DNA of 64,000 nucleotides. Origin: Sorghum bicolor (lineage: Eukaryota > Streptophyta > Magnoliopsida > Poales > Poaceae). Under the pieces are notes generated by a model. The model was not told the origin of the DNA. It ran no database searches and saw nothing but the letters and a program-made list of their open reading frames with translations. Shown one piece after another: positions 1-12,651 of this stretch (position 1 is the stretch's first letter; each line of letters opens with the position of its first letter). The translations under genes were made by a program, and so were the position numbers. The stretch is from contig NC_012871.2 in assembly GCF_000003195.3 (NCBI RefSeq), forward strand, positions 3,583,997 through 3,647,996, read 5' to 3'.

Positions 1-887
1 GGCTTGGTCAAACCTGGTCAAACGAGTGAGTAAATGACCTCAAATGAAAAACTTTTGAATACAAGGTAGATAGAGCTCATCAAGATACACATTTCATACA
101 TAGGACATTTTTGCATTTGAGAAAGTGTTTGTAAACTCTAGTCACAAAGGCTTAAATCACACATAGACTTTATGAAACTACATGCGGGACTTGTGGATTT
201 AGAACTGCACTTTCTTAACGCTTTGTCAAATGCAAAAATGTCCTATATATAAAATGTAGATCTTGATGAGTGGAACAAAGTTGCTATTCATGACTTTTGG
301 AGTTGGGGCCGTCTAGGGTCCCGAAAACGTGCGTGTAGCAGTGAAAATAGAAAATTTCAAAATTTGAGTGGTCCAAACCATCTCAGATGAAAAGTTGACC
401 ATTACACCAAATGTGCATCTTGGTAAGGGGAACAAACTTTGTATTCATGACTTTTGCATCTGAGACCATCTCGGGTCCGGTCAAAGTGTATTTTGTCAAA
501 AATCCAATGTTTGACTTGTCAAACTAGGTCAAACTAGGCAACAAAAGACCTCAAATGAAAATCCAATGTTTGAAAATTTATCCAATGTTTTATTCAAAAT
601 GTTCAAATGAAAACTGTTTCAAATAATTCAAATTTACATAAATCTGAATTTTATTTCTAAAAACATTTGATTTTTATATTTTTAAAAAACATGGAATTGT
701 TTAAAATTTTACACTTCATATAGATAAAACAATCAAAAATACAGTAGTTTAGTTTTATTTTATAAATATATTTTTAAGGTTAAGTATAAACTGTATGATA
801 GTTTAAATTTATTTTATTTTAGAAAAAATAAAAATTTGTAATTAACCACTGTAAGGGCGGTTCTAGACCTCAACCGCTCTTACAGTG
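1..887. mobile_element. CACTA-type element, right end (partial)
   Basis: AT-rich DNA with internal repeats of the kind found in grass CACTA elements (for example TCAAATGAAAAACTTTTG near 40 and related phrases near 550). It closes at 846-887 with a hairpin made of CACTGTAAGGGCGGTT and AACCGCTCTTACAGTG, so the outer end reads CACTG on the complementary strand. The other end lies outside the window, so the target duplication cannot be checked. No transposase was seen in this part. Confidence 0.5.
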
Positions 888-1510
888 TTCGTGCCCTAAG
901 TATATAGTGGCCGGCTGAGGGGAGGCCCATTCGGCTAAGTCGTGGGCGTGACTCTTCCTCTTGACGCCGCCGCCAGGCTGCCAAACTGGCCCGCCGGCGC
1001 CGCCGCAGCCACCCCTCGAGCTCTCCTCCCCCTCCCCCTTCGCCGTGTGCTCCAACTCCTCCACCCCTTGAGCTCTCCTCCCCCTCCCCCTTCGCCGGTG
1101 CGCGTGCCACGCCACCGGTCCGCTACCGGGAACCCTAGGTCACCCGGTCGGAACCCTAGCCGCCACCGGGAACCCTAGGTCACCCTAGCCGCCACCGCTA
1201 TGAGTTGGGGACCTCCGTCGTCCCTCTTCTTGGCGACCTGCTCCGTCCGCTCCGTCCGCGACCTTGGCGACCTGCTCCGTCCGCGACCTTGGCGACCTGC
1301 TCCGTCCGCCACCCGACCGCGACCTGCTCCGTCCGCGACCTTGGCGACCTGCTCCGTCCGCCACCCGACCGCGACCTGCTCCGTCCGCGAACTGCTCCGA
1401 CGCCACTGGTGGGCCGGAGCTCCACGCGTGGCCGCCTGCTAGGAACCCTAGCCGCCACCCGTCCGCGACTTTCTCTCCTTCTCCTCCAAAGGTACCGCCC
1501 CCTCCTCTCT
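888..1510 (+). other. GC-rich leader-like segment with TATA and minisatellite
   Basis: A TATATAG motif at 901-907 is followed by a strongly C-rich stretch holding several copies of GAACCCTAGCCGCCACC-like phrases (about 1153, 1171, 1443) and a possible donor site CAAAG/GTACCG near 1490. This resembles a plant promoter with a first exon and leader intron, or a captured gene 5' end. Open frames in all three phases come from the repeat and look non-coding. No product is assigned. Confidence 0.3.
1230..1398 (+). repeat. Compound GC-rich minisatellite
   Basis: Repeats of the core GCGACCTGCTCCGTCCGC alternate with a CTTG spacer (about 25-bp unit) and with CACCCGACC (giving a longer unit of about 54 bp that occurs twice). 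The periods are multiples of neither 3 nor a known satellite, and several frames stay open through it by composition alone. Confidence 0.75.
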
Positions 1511-4259
1511 TTGAGTCCTAATTAGATTTGTGTGATATTATGTCTTTGTTGTGTGCTTGGATCGATGATTGGGGGTGGGGGCTTAATTAATCATGTTCTG
1601 ATTGATAGCACGCAATAGGGTTCATCAGCTGCCGTGATTGGGGGTGGGGGCATGTTTTGTACTGTTTATAAAATAGATCGTGAACATGAATATTCTAGTG
1701 TGCACATTCTAGTACATTCCAATGGTGGCGTGTGCTAGACATTAGCACACTGAGCTTTTTTTTTCAATACTTTGTGTTCAATGCCAGACAAAATTTGTTG
1801 TACCTAGAACTGCCTCTGTTACCCACAGACCACATAAAGTTTGTTGTAGTCTGCATATGATCTGCACTGGTAGATCTAAGATGCTGCTGGGGATGTTTTA
1901 TTCCATTGAACACTAAGGCAAAAAGTAATTCATGGGGTCAAATCTTGGTCTGTAGATTGTGCAGGAGTTGTTAGTTTTAATTTACTGATTAACCAACCTG
2001 CATCTTAGTATGTAGGAACCAATATATATACAGCAGAAATTAGTTTCTGCAGACCGTCGTTTTTGTTCAATAGCACAAATCGCAGATTGAGTTAATATCA
2101 ATCTTTTGTGGTATATATAACATAATGGTTTATAAATAAAGAAAATAGATGTTTGAGAAAAAAAAGAAATTTGATCCCAATAAAAATCTTTCTGAGTATT
2201 TTATCAATGTAAACATTACCTTCTAGATGAAGTAGAAAATGAGGATTAAACTGACATGCACATCATGGTACTATTTTCAAAATTCAGATCAGATCACACA
2301 GTTGCACCTATAGTGCTACAAAGATCAATAGAAAGTATGGCTAAAATGTGCACGCATAGGTTCTTCAAAGACCAGAACCAGTCCACAAGCTTGACCACTG
2401 ATCGAGCGAATACTAAATAGTCAGCACCAGCATACCATGTATCACCATTAACTTTAGCTGGCTTGTTGATCAGTCATATGTTCAACAACCTACATCAACG
2501 TTTATCTGAAAATGAATAGTATGATAAACAAAGATAGTCCCACTTGATTAGTACTTGCTGTCTACTATCTCTGGAACCCAAGCATCTTCCACAACCACGC
2601 CAGCTTGCCTTGGCGCCGAACCAGGACCTACAATGCACTTGTGACCACGCCCTATCCCTTCGATCCCTCTGCACAGCAACTCCTACTCCCTCCCTCCACT
2701 AGGGCTAAATTATCATCTTATAGCTATTCTCTCACCCCATATGCCAAAAGTAAATATTTTAATGTGTCATGTATCCTATAACAAATTTGTCGTAAAGTAG
2801 AGTGTCCACCAGCAAATCGATTTATTTTTAGTTCCACTAGCAAAGCAACCTCACTCTTAATGTGCACTAGCAAATTTTGCCTTTCTTAAACCAAACACCA
2901 TATCGCAAAAAAAAAAAATCAAATCGATCCTACTGTTCTACTAACGATAACAAAATGGATCCCAAATAAGCAAAACGACAACCGTACGGAATTAACCAGC
3001 TATAGCTTGGCTACACAGTAACCAATGCCCTGCAGTTTTGGTAGGTGGTGGTCAATCCAGGGGCTTTCCTACTGGCCGGTTCTTGGTTAAGATTCTCACC
3101 GTACGTCGAGAGCGGGTCAGGTCGCTAATGTGTTTGCTCAAATGGCGCTGCGACACGTGCATCCGTGCCGATAATTGGTGACACTTGACCGGTAGTGATT
3201 GGTGATACACATGAGGGAACCGAGCAAGTGGCCGTACATTCGCGCACGAGCTGTGTTTCCTCAATTATTCAGGAATAAACTGTTGGTTGACGTTCCATAT
3301 TCATCCAAGAGATCGATGTGTGACGTATATGTACACACAACATATACAATAATTCATTACAGTAGCTTACGTCGGGCCACTTGGATTTCTTTTCTCACTT
3401 GTGATCAGGTGTCATGTGTCAAAAGGAAAATTCATCCACATCTCACAGGAAAAAGGCACAATAAAAAGTAAAACCCCCCTTTTCGTCAATTGTCTATACG
3501 ACATGTCGTTCATCCATCAAAACAGAGGGTACTAAGAAAACAAATCCACTATAAGTTGTATTCCAACATTAATTTAAACATTTAATATAGAACTATAACC
3601 TAAACTAACTAACTAAACTTAAAAGAAACTTAAACATAATAACTAACATTTCTAACCTAATCATAAAACACATGCACCTACATGTACACGTACAAATCCA
3701 TGGCAGAACCTAAACACGTGTTTGTAAACTTAACCGATCTACCTAAACAACCTTGCATATCCACCAAATTAAAATCAAATTTGCTTCAAACCCTGGCTAC
3801 CTAGCTAACTAGGGTTTTCAAAATACAACAAACTAGGCCTTATTAACACGTACAAATTAAGGGCGGAAGGAGGATACCTTCCTCTCAAAGATCTACCGAT
3901 TGAATCCATGTTTTAAAGGAGAGATTAGAGAACTAGGACAGATTTAGGGGAGAGAGAGAGGGGGGTGATAGAAGAGGCAAGAAAAGAAGTGTGCCTCGAT
4001 CAAGAAACTGGTCGTCGGCATATGGTTGTTTAATTAAAGCTCGGCACCATGGGACACAGCGCTGAGGTCAGTGTAAGATTTCTATCGCCGAGTTCAGCGT
4101 CACGAACCATGATGCCAAGTATCAGCCATGTCACTGTAACGCAAGCATCTATGCCAACCTCAGCCTTTGACCTCAGAGCCGAGATGTGTTACTTCAACGC
4201 CATGAGTCACGTCCCGAGCCTCGGATCTAAAAGCGAGTTTAGGATGTCTATGGATATAA
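1511..4259. other. Intergenic, no gene recognised
   Basis: Mostly AT-rich single-copy-looking DNA. Two copies of GATTGGGGGTGGGGGC occur near 1567 and 1636. A short GA tract lies near 3954. The interval 4040-4250 has repeated GCCGAG/CCTCAG phrases and an 80-residue open frame that matches nothing I know. I see no splice-consistent or homology-supported gene. Confidence 0.5.
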
Positions 4260-4743
4260 AGCCTTGTTTACTTCCAAAAAAGTTTTGCTAAAAATTTTAG
4301 ATTTTTGGTCACATCAAATCTTGCGGCATATGCATGAAGTATTAAATATAAATGAAAACAAAAACTAATTACACAATTTACCAGTAATTTGTAAGACAAA
4401 TCTTTTGAGCCTAGCTATTTAGTCTATGATTGGATAATATTTATCAAACACAAACGAAAGTGCTACAGTATCCGAAATTTAAAAATTTTGCCAACTGAAC
4501 AAGACCTAGTTCACCCCAAAAACAAAAAACATTTTAAGATTCTCCATCACATCGAATCTTGTGACACATGTATGGAGCATTAAATATAAATGAAAACAAA
4601 AACTAATTGTACAGTTTAACTATAAATCACGAAACGAATCTTTTAAGTCTAGTTACTTCATAATTAGATAATGTTTGTCAGCAACTAAAAATGAAAGTGC
4701 TACAGTGTCAAAATCTAAAAACATTTTAAATCTAAATAAGGCC
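4260..4743. mobile_element. Two head-to-tail Tourist-like MITEs
   Basis: Two related copies of about 240 bp each (about 4260-4507 and 4508-4743). Both carry the family's internal phrases CATCACATCGAATCTTG, GCATTAAATATAAATGAAAA and GAAAGTGCTACAGT, and both end in CAAGACCT/AAGGCCT. The ends have decayed, and no clear target duplication separates the copies. Confidence 0.75.
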
Positions 4744-5075
4744 TAAATGTGTTTTTTTTTAAAAAAAATCGGATAAGACGACGCTGGTACTATTCGATGC
4801 TTCAAATTGTTGATTGCAATATTGCATCCATCTATGGCCCACAGTGAAATAGACAGCAGTTCGTACGGGCCCCGCAAGCCATAGAAAAGCTAGCTACATG
4901 CCAGCGTTTGGCGACAAGAGGAGCAGGGCTCAGATTAAAGGCGCACGTGGTCGGCAACCGCACCATGACTTGTACAGCGAACAAACCATCCATTGGTGTT
5001 GGAAAAACCGGATTTCTCGGATTCCGAATTATTTGAATCCGTATCTGCTAAAACTTTTATAATATAGATATCTGT

Positions 5076-5315
5076 GGGGCTGTTTGATTGCTAGCCACAG
5101 TTTGCCACATTTATCTTATGTAAGTTGATCAAGTTGACAACTAAGTTTAGGCATGATTCTTTTAGACTCCACATGTCATAGAGTTAAAAAGTGTGGCAAG
5201 ATTCCTTTAGATATGGCAAAGTGTGGCAACCAATTTGCTAACCACACTTTTTGTGGCTTGCCACACTTGCCTAAAGTAAGTTATGGTAGATTATGGCTAG
5301 CAACCAAACATCCTC
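5076..5315. mobile_element. MITE, GCTAGCC-type inverted ends
   Basis: Terminal inverted repeats GGGGCTGTTTGATTGCTAGCC and its partner (reading GAGGATGTTTGGTTGCTAGCC on the other strand) flank a 240-bp body with several TGTGGCAA/TTGCCACA words. TGT flanks both ends. Superfamily is probably PIF/Harbinger or hAT; the 3-bp flank favours the former. Confidence 0.7.
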
Positions 5316-5341
5316 TGTATGCGTTTGTAACGTGATACTAA

Positions 5342-5578
5342 GGGGATGTTTTAATTGGTTGGGGTTGTTAAAGTTTAACAAGTACCATAGTATTTTTGTT
5401 TTATTTGACAATTAGTGTCCAATCATAGACTAATTAGGTTCAAAAGATTCGTCTCGCAAATTACTCTCTAACTGTGTTTTTAGTTTCGTAAATAATCTAT
5501 ATTTAGTACTCTATGTAAATATCCAAACATTCGATGTGACAGGCGGTAAAGTTTAATAAAAGCAACCAAATGGGGGTC
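5342..5578. mobile_element. Tourist-like MITE
   Basis: Ends GGGGATGTTTTAATTGG and, on the other strand, GACCCCCATTTGGTTGC. TAA directly flanks both sides (5339-5341 and 5579-5581), the target duplication expected of Tourist elements. The body contains AAAAGATTCGTCTCGC and CGATGTGACAGG, shared with the GGCCTTG family. Confidence 0.75.
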
Positions 5579-6514
5579 TAAATGGATGTTTCTCAATTCG
5601 TTTTTCAATATTTTTCTCTCTCCATGACTTGACTAAGTATTTAACTTTAATATTACTAATAATGCATTGAAACTGTTTTGTAGTATATCTATAAGTAACT
5701 TTTAATAATAATTTAACAATATTAGTGACACACAAATAATTAAACTAATTTTAGTATTTATCTAATTTAGTTTAAAACTAATGTAATTTTTGTTGCAAAT
5801 TATTTTAGTACTTTAATTCATTGTTTGCTGATGTAAACTATTTTGTATAATTAATAATTTTATGATAAATATTATATAAATAATGATTGATTAATTGACT
5901 TATTTATTTATTTAATATTTATTTATAACTATATTATGGTGTATCATTTATGTCCATGTCCATGTTCATAAACTTTAAAAATGCATTTCTATGTTGTTTA
6001 ATTTGTTAAGTGCTACATCGTAGGTCATACTATTTCGTCAACACTATTTTGCTGGCATTCTAGCATGGTACTCAATCCATATAAGAAGTTTAACCTTTTT
6101 AACATCAGATTTGACTACTCATCTTATTCAAAAATTTATATAAAATATCACTTTTTTGTTGTGGCTTTGTTTATTAATAAAAGTTGTTAAAGAATGACTT
6201 AAATTTGACTTTAGCACAATTTTTCTTAATAATACAAGTGGTCTAACTTAGAGTAAAAAGTCAAGAACGACTTAAAATTTGACTATGTTTGCACAATTTT
6301 TTTGAATAATACAAGTGGTCTAACTTGAAGTAAAAAAAGTCAAACATCTTATAATTTTAGATGAAGGGAGTTTGTTTTTTCCAATCTCTCACATGTCTTT
6401 ATTCCTCTTCTTTCTCTTTCCTTCTCCTCGTCCTAGCTCTATATCCTCTTCCCATTCTCTCTCTCCCTCGTCTTTTCTTGCTAATGTTCCTTGTCCATTC
6501 TTGCTATTTGCTAA
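5579..6514. other. AT-rich interval with a degenerate Stowaway-like element
   Basis: 5600-6070 is AT-rich with no gene seen. About 6073-6360 resembles a Stowaway MITE: it contains GACTACTCATCTTATTCAAA and ends CATCTTATAATTTTAGATGAAGGGAG. Inside, a segment of about 75 bp with AATAATACAAGTGGTCTAACTT is duplicated in tandem (about 6195-6345). A sister copy lies at 52245-52470. Confidence 0.5.
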
Positions 6515-6755
6515 GGCCTTGTTTAGTTCGTGAAATGAAAAGTTTTCAGCCACTGTAGCACTTTCGTTTGTTTGTGGCAAATATTATCCAATTATAGACT
6601 AATTAGGGTTAAAAGATTCGTCTCGTGATTTAGGCAAACTGTGTAATTAGTTTTTATTTTCGTATATATTTAATGCTTCATGCATGTGCCGTAAGATTCG
6701 ATGTGACGAGGAATCTTGAAAACTTTTTGGTTTTTGGGCTGAACTAAACAAGGCC
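6515..6755. mobile_element. Tourist-like MITE (GGCCTTG family)
   Basis: Ends GGCCTTGTTTAGTTCGTGAA and TGAACTAAACAAGGCC are near-perfect inverted repeats. TAA flanks both sides (6512-6514, 6756-6758). This is one of the best preserved copies in the window and can serve as the family reference. Confidence 0.9.
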
Positions 6756-7238
6756 TAAAGCCAACACCAACACCTAATTAAGCATCACCAGCCACCCAAA
6801 CCCTGCCTCCCCTTCTTCGTCAACGCCCTCTACCGCCTGCACCCCTATGTCGTCGCCCCATGTCAAGCCACCGTACCCCTGCCAGCTGGCGTCCGCTTCG
6901 AAGGATGAGAAGGGAGCACACGGCGCATAGAGAGAGAGAGAGAGTCTAACTTTAAGATGATTATTTGTGATTTCATACTGTGATTGCTGAAAATCTATGT
7001 GTTGGAATGTGCAGAGCCTAACCTACCTAGATTAGATTCTGGGTTTTTTATGAGATTTTCTAAACTTGCTGAAATGACCTAAGGTGTTGTTTGATTCCAG
7101 TCCAGGTAAGGGAATGAATCAGCTATTGGCGTTACACCTATTGTATAGGGAACTAAAAACGTCATTTGTTTGGTCCCCTTTAGGCCGGGGGTGCTTTTCA
7201 TTTGCATTACACTGGTTCGTAGGCAACAAACAAAACTA
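6756..7238. other. Intergenic, no gene recognised
   Basis: Contains a CT-rich stretch near 6790-6900, a short GA repeat at about 6930, and a likely decayed MITE at about 7081-7237 (GGTGTTGTTTGATTCC at the left, GGCAACAAACAAAAC at the right). No coding homology seen. Confidence 0.4.
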
Positions 7239-8529
7239 CACTAATCAGTGCTTTCTACTGGCGCCACCTCTTTTTACATTAGTGGGCCACCTCATTTTTT
7301 TTCTACTGGCGGTTTGAAATGAGCAGGCGCAAGTAGAGTTTCAAAGGTGGGCCACTGCTCCAAATCCGCCTATACAAACATTTTACAGTGACACTAGTGG
7401 TTGGCTTTATGAACCGCCTATACATGTGAATTTACACTAGCGGTTGTTTAAGCCAACCGCCAGTACTAAGTCCATCACTAGTTGCACAACAACCGATCAA
7501 CCAACAATTATTGCAGCCGCAGCCACCTTCCCTACTTCCCTCTCTGACCAACCCGTCCAACCTTCCATTTTTGCGACATGGAGCTCCAAAAGGAAAAAAA
7601 ATACACATGGGGGAGGTTGAGGAGGTCTCTAGAGGTTAGTTATATGCCTCTCGTAACACTTTTTGCATTAGTGCTTTTCTCACTTTTGGGTTAGCTAGAT
7701 AGAATAAAACATGCATGGTTGTGTTTTGAGAGAGAGAATTGTAGTAGATTTTTGTCTTAGGGTTTCAATGTCTTAATTAGAAGATTTGATTAGTGGTGTG
7801 TTCCTCTCAAAATTGAGCAAAACAAGTTCTAGCTAGAGAGAGTTTCGAAATTAGAAATGTTGTGAAATTTAGAACTTCTGGTGGGGTACTAGAGGTTCTG
7901 GTTTTCACACAAAGAGTTTCATGCATGGTTGTACATATTTTTGTCTTAGATGTCAAAATTATTTGTTATTAGATTTTAAAATTATTACCTACATTTTGTA
8001 TCCACTAAACTAGATTATTTGCAATTACAATAATTTTTAGTTTATTCAAAAAATTACAATAATTTAAAACTTAATTTAATAATTTTGAATGGACCCATTT
8101 ATTTGTACCATAATAATTTTTGTACAGTTGAAGATGGATAGACCATCATGGATCTAGTTGCAGCCATGGCCACCTTCTTCCCTAGGGCTCCTTCTCCAAC
8201 GAACACTAGCCAATGACCTTCCATTCGAGCTACAGAAACCAAAAATACAAAGGAAAAGGTTGATGAGGTGGCCTCTAAAGATCTTGTTCTACACCTTGAG
8301 TAGCATTACAACCCTAATTCTCTATTGTTGTAACATTGTTACCTTATAAGGATCCACTTTTGCCTTGAAGTAAATAGAAATCTAGAATATTTGCTCATTA
8401 GTAATTTATAATATGTCATATCTAAAGATTGGAAAGTGGGTGAGGAGAACAATACTCTTTTTTTGGTTGATCTTGTCTCTGTTTGTAGTTGAAGTATACT
8501 ACTTGAAACATTTACTTATTACTACTTTC

Positions 8530-11500
8530 CAATTCTTATTCACAAGCAACAACTAGGACTGATGCCCTATGGTGTAACACCCTAAATTTTGTTCTTTTAG
8601 AAATAGATGAAAAATAATTTAATTTTGAATTTTTGTGCTCATAAAACATAGGGGAATAATATTTTTCAGTAAATTAAAACTTATCATAGGGTTTAGTAAC
8701 ATGTATGTGCACTCATGCTGGAGCATTTATATTTTTGTACTGTGTAACTTTGAGTAAAGTTCAAAAGTATTTCAAAACTGATTTTTAAAAGGGACTTGAA
8801 ATGGCTTTGGAATAAAAGAAAGGAAAATAGAAAAAAAAAACAACAAAACCTTTCTCCTCTTCCCCCACTCATTCTGGCCCGAAGGCCCAGCACTCCCCTT
8901 TCCCGCGCGGCCCAGTTTCCCCACCCCGGCCCACTCCTTTCCAGGCCCGCAGCGCGCCCCTCCTCTCTTCCTTCCCCCTTTCTTCCCTTGGCTCGGCCCA
9001 GTGACGCGGCCCAGGAGCGCGTGTGTTCCCCCCCTCTCCCCCTGTTCGGCTGACGAGCGGGTCCCTCTTCTTCTCTCACTGACTGGTGGGACCCGCATGT
9101 CAGCATCTTTTCCCCTCCTTTCCTTCTTCTCTAGCGTGTTCGCCCCGGACTCCATAACCGAGCGGAGCTTGGGTCCGCTTCTTCCGGGATTTGATGCTGG
9201 GACTCCCCAAATCAAGCCCTATAAAGCTTTGTGGTCTCGCGGCGCACTCCCCTTTTCCATCCATAACGTTAGCGAAGCCCTAGATAACTTCTATCGCCGC
9301 TCTCTGGATCTCGCCGAGCTTGGGCAAGACACCGTCGGTGAGTTCGCGTCCCGTGACCGTTTCAACGAGTTCGGGTCCTTGCCAAGCTTCGCATCGAGGT
9401 AACGAAGCCTTCAAGATCCTCCGCTAACACTCTACCCCGTTCTATTGTACTCACGTCGACGCCGAACCGGTGCAGGGAGCCATCGTCCGCCATTCCGCGT
9501 GGTCGGCCCTCTCCAAGCCCTTCTCGCTTGCGATTCTGCCCTAGGTGAGCTCGCGTTAACCTCCTCTAGCCCCCCATACTCTCGGTTTTGTGATTGGTGC
9601 ACCAAAACGCGGATTAGGCGAACTCCGGCGAGGCTCCGGCCTATTCCGGCCATGGCGCCACCGCCAGGTCTCTGTGCACTGCCGGCGACCTCTCTCTCTC
9701 CTCCTTAGATCTAATTTGAGCCATTCAGTCGTGATCGAACGGTTAGAAATCAAGGATACCCTTTCGGCTGGTGATTTTGCTAAAGAGACCCTGTAAAAAT
9801 TGAGTGCTAGCCCGCAGTCCTTTACGTGTTTATAAAATATGTTTTGCCGATTTGAAAACGTAATCTATCTCAGGTTAAATGAAAAATACGTTTTCTCTAT
9901 TTACAAGTTTGCCACTGAAACTGTTTTACTCATAAAATGCTCGTTTCAACTCCGTTTTGACCCATTCAAATTGCGTTGGATTCGTATTAATGATCTCTAC
10001 ATGTTAGTAAAATTATTTACTCAGTTTGAAACTTTCTAATTTCATGATCCTATTTAATTAATTATTTATCTATAGGAAATCTTAGAAAATTCATATCTTC
10101 TCCGTTTCAACTCCGATTTTCGTGATCTTTACGTCTGTGAGATCGTAGCGATGCGTAGAATCGTTTTACAAACTTTTCATACTGTTTTTATATGAATGGT
10201 GTACTGTTCTAATTGTAGCTTTGTTTGCTCGTGTATGCTTTCTCCGATTGTTTGTGTGATCGATGATCGAGTTTAGACGGAGAGCAGTTTTGGGTGATCA
10301 AGATCAAAGCTTTGGCAACCAGTGAGACCAGCAGAACCAAAAGGATAAGCAAGAGCATTTGGATTAAGGCAAGTATAGCATTTGGATTTTATTTCTATGA
10401 CCATGATCCTGTGACTTGATTAATGTTTAAGTAATAAATGATAAAAATGACTTTTTAGCCACTTGATGATTTATCTGTAAGTGATAACCGGGACAACAGT
10501 GCAACCATGAGGGCTATAATGGCTCTGGCTTTAGTTAAGTATGAGTAACTTTTCTAGCTCGTTAGCGGTTACCTGTTGTGGCGCAGTTGGGGAATAGCAG
10601 ACCGTGGATTCCTGCGGGTGAATCACACGGACTGACTAATGAAACCAAGCGGCCCTAACTTGTTAGACGAACCTTTGAAATACTTCATAGTGATCCCTGC
10701 CGACCTCCCTTGGAAGGGGGTTAAGAGATTAGCTACCTCGGGCGAAAGGGTAAATCATGACTCATGGGTAAAGATGTGCAACCTCTGCAGAGGGTTAAAA
10801 ACTAGTATACTAGCCGAGCTCACGGTCAGGAGCGGCCTTGGGGATTCTTACTGCGACGATAATGATTCCTATGTGTTAAATAGGCTCATTATTTATTATT
10901 TAATGCTTTACATTATTTATGTCACATTGATCATGAGATTGTGAGAGCTATACAATCTAGCTGCTATACTTGTGGAGTTCGACATGGACTCACTCTTGCT
11001 ATTTCCCCCATACTTCAGGAGATGTGTTAGGCTTGTGATCAACCAGTCAGTTGGATCCTGTAGAGTGAAGTTAATACCCGAAGTTTGGAGTTATCTTCCG
11101 TTGGTTGCTCCTTAAGGTTATCTCTTTTATACTAAGTACGTTATATAATTTATGCATTGTCTTTTGATATTACCCCTTATTTGTAGCTATATATGAGAAT
11201 TGACTTCTAAAACTCATATATAGTGTATATCTGGTTTTGTCCTTAAAATCGGGTATTACATATGGATACTATGTGTGAGATTTTCTCAGACATAATGGTA
11301 GGTACACTGGCAATAAGAAGGTAAGTAATAGTTAAATGTGATTATGTGAAGTATTGTCATTACTGATGTCGTCTCTGTACTGGTTAGTGTGTAATATACG
11401 ATGGCTTAATATTTTTGGCAGGTATATAAGTGGGCCACCTCGGAGAACCACCTTTTGAATGAAGAGCTCATGAATATTTGTGATGAATTTTGCTGGTTCA

Positions 11501-11566
11501 TCATAAAAGAAATAATTCATAAAGATGAGAAGTATTCTGATCGCGATGGTGAGTTAGCTAAACCGT
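8530..11566 (+). pseudogene. Ulp1-like (C48) protease remnant of the CACTA element
   Basis: Joining the DNA on both sides of the solo LTR and removing one TATGG gives an uninterrupted frame containing QQLGLMPYGYYVCEI, which resembles the CGYYVCEF motif around the catalytic cysteine of Ulp1/SENP-type proteases carried by plant CACTA elements. The position expected for the catalytic Cys is Tyr here. A downstream frame at about 11418-11566 (containing NEELMNICDEFCWFII and KDEKYSDRDGELAKP) resembles the C-terminal extension of these proteins. A stop near 11325 and the LTR break the frame. The family call rests on short motifs and is moderately sure. Confidence 0.5.
8573..11260 (+). mobile_element. 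Solo LTR, Ty3/gypsy-like, 2.7 kb
   Basis: Begins TGTAACACCC and ends GGGTATTACA, so the tips are inverted repeats with canonical TG...CA. A perfect 5-bp target duplication TATGG flanks it (8568-8572 and 11261-11265). A TATAAAG box lies at 9220-9226 inside a GC-rich promoter-like zone, which gives plus orientation. No internal retroviral genes remain, so it arose by recombination between two LTRs. The length and TGTAACACCC end resemble grass chromovirus-type (Tekay/Del) LTRs; that lineage is inference. The open frames within 8690-9800 are LTR sequence, not host genes. Confidence 0.88.
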
Positions 11567-11969
11567 AGTACCAAGATTTAGATATTAACAAACTAGAGTT
11601 GAACCATGAAGATTATTAATTAGAGAGGTCCATGGAAAACTTTGTTGTAATTACACTTGAGTGTGATGACTATGATGAATTTATAATTATTTATAATCTA
11701 CCATTAAACTTTTCATGCACGTAGAAATAATAATTGCCTGTGAGTTGTATCTATAATCTACTGAGATCCATGATTGTCCTGTAAAAGCCAGAAGTTCTAG
11801 TTCCCTACTAGAAGTTCTGACTTTCCAAGCAACGACAAAAGTGCTGACATCAAATTTGAAATAATAAAACTATTTTCAGTGGTAGATTCGTAACAGAAAC
11901 ATCTATGCAAAAACACAATATCACTGGCGGTCCCACAAATAAGCTGCCAGCGTTTAATGCATTTACACA

Positions 11970-12245
11970 TAGGGATGAAAACGGTACGGATATTTTCCGA
12001 CCGTATTCGAGACCGAATTCGTTTAGAGGGGTTCAGATCTGTCCGTATCCGAGTCCGAATATTCAACATCTGATACCGTATCCGTATCCGAATACTTAAA
12101 TCGTATATTTATGATGTCGACATCCAATCGTATCTTATCCGATATGATTGACATTATCCGTATTCGAATCCGAATTCGACCAGAAATATGAAAATAAATA
12201 TGATATTGATGATATCCGTCCGTATCCGATCCGTTTTCATCCCTA
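11970..12245. mobile_element. hAT-type MITE, copy 1
   Basis: Ends TAGGGATGAAAACGG and CCGTTTTCATCCCTA are perfect inverted repeats. An 8-bp duplication TTTACACA flanks it (11962-11969, 12246-12253), the hAT hallmark. The interior is rich in TCCGTATCCGA words. It sits inside the subterminal repeats of the decayed CACTA element and is therefore younger. Sister copy at 40842-41123. Confidence 0.9.
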
Positions 12246-12651
12246 TTTACACATATGGTTCACTCACATAGCCGCCTATGTAAACATCTCTATCACTAGC
12301 GTTTCTTGTAAAAAATCCGCCAGTGTGAAAGTCATTTTCCACAGGTTGTTCCTATAAGCTATCGCCTGTGAAAAAGGTTTTGTATTGGCGGTTTTCTTAT
12401 ATGGACCGCCTATGAAAAGACCTTTTGCCGTAGCGATTGAGTTATGTGAACCGTCAACGAAATTATATTAATACTGGTGCATCTCAACTAACCACATGTA
12501 GAGTTCTATATTTCCACTAGCCTTTGGCACTAACGGCTACGTCAGCCACAAGTAGAAATGGCTATGGAACTACCTTTGGCACTAATGGCTACATTAGCCG
12601 CAAGTAGAAATGGCTTTGGAACCGCCAGTAAAAATCTCTGATGCACTAGTA

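Larger units (their letters stand above)
7239..12651. mobile_element. Decayed CACTA element, host of two later insertions
   Basis: The left end reads CACTAATCAGTGCTTTCTAC and is followed by subterminal ACTGGCGGTT/AACCGCC repeats. The right end, read on the other strand, is TACTAGTGCATCAGAG followed by TACTGGCGGTTCC, i.e. a CACTA end with its first base changed. The 3-bp flanks (CTA, CAT) do not match, so the right border is approximate. A Ulp1-protease-like remnant lies inside. Removing the solo LTR and the hAT MITE leaves about 2.4 kb, so the original element was already deleted. Confidence 0.6.

Noticed and set aside
8693..9215. Long overlapping minus-strand frames (137 and 147 residues)
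   Set aside because: They lie inside the solo LTR's GC-rich promoter zone; composition explains them and no motif is present.
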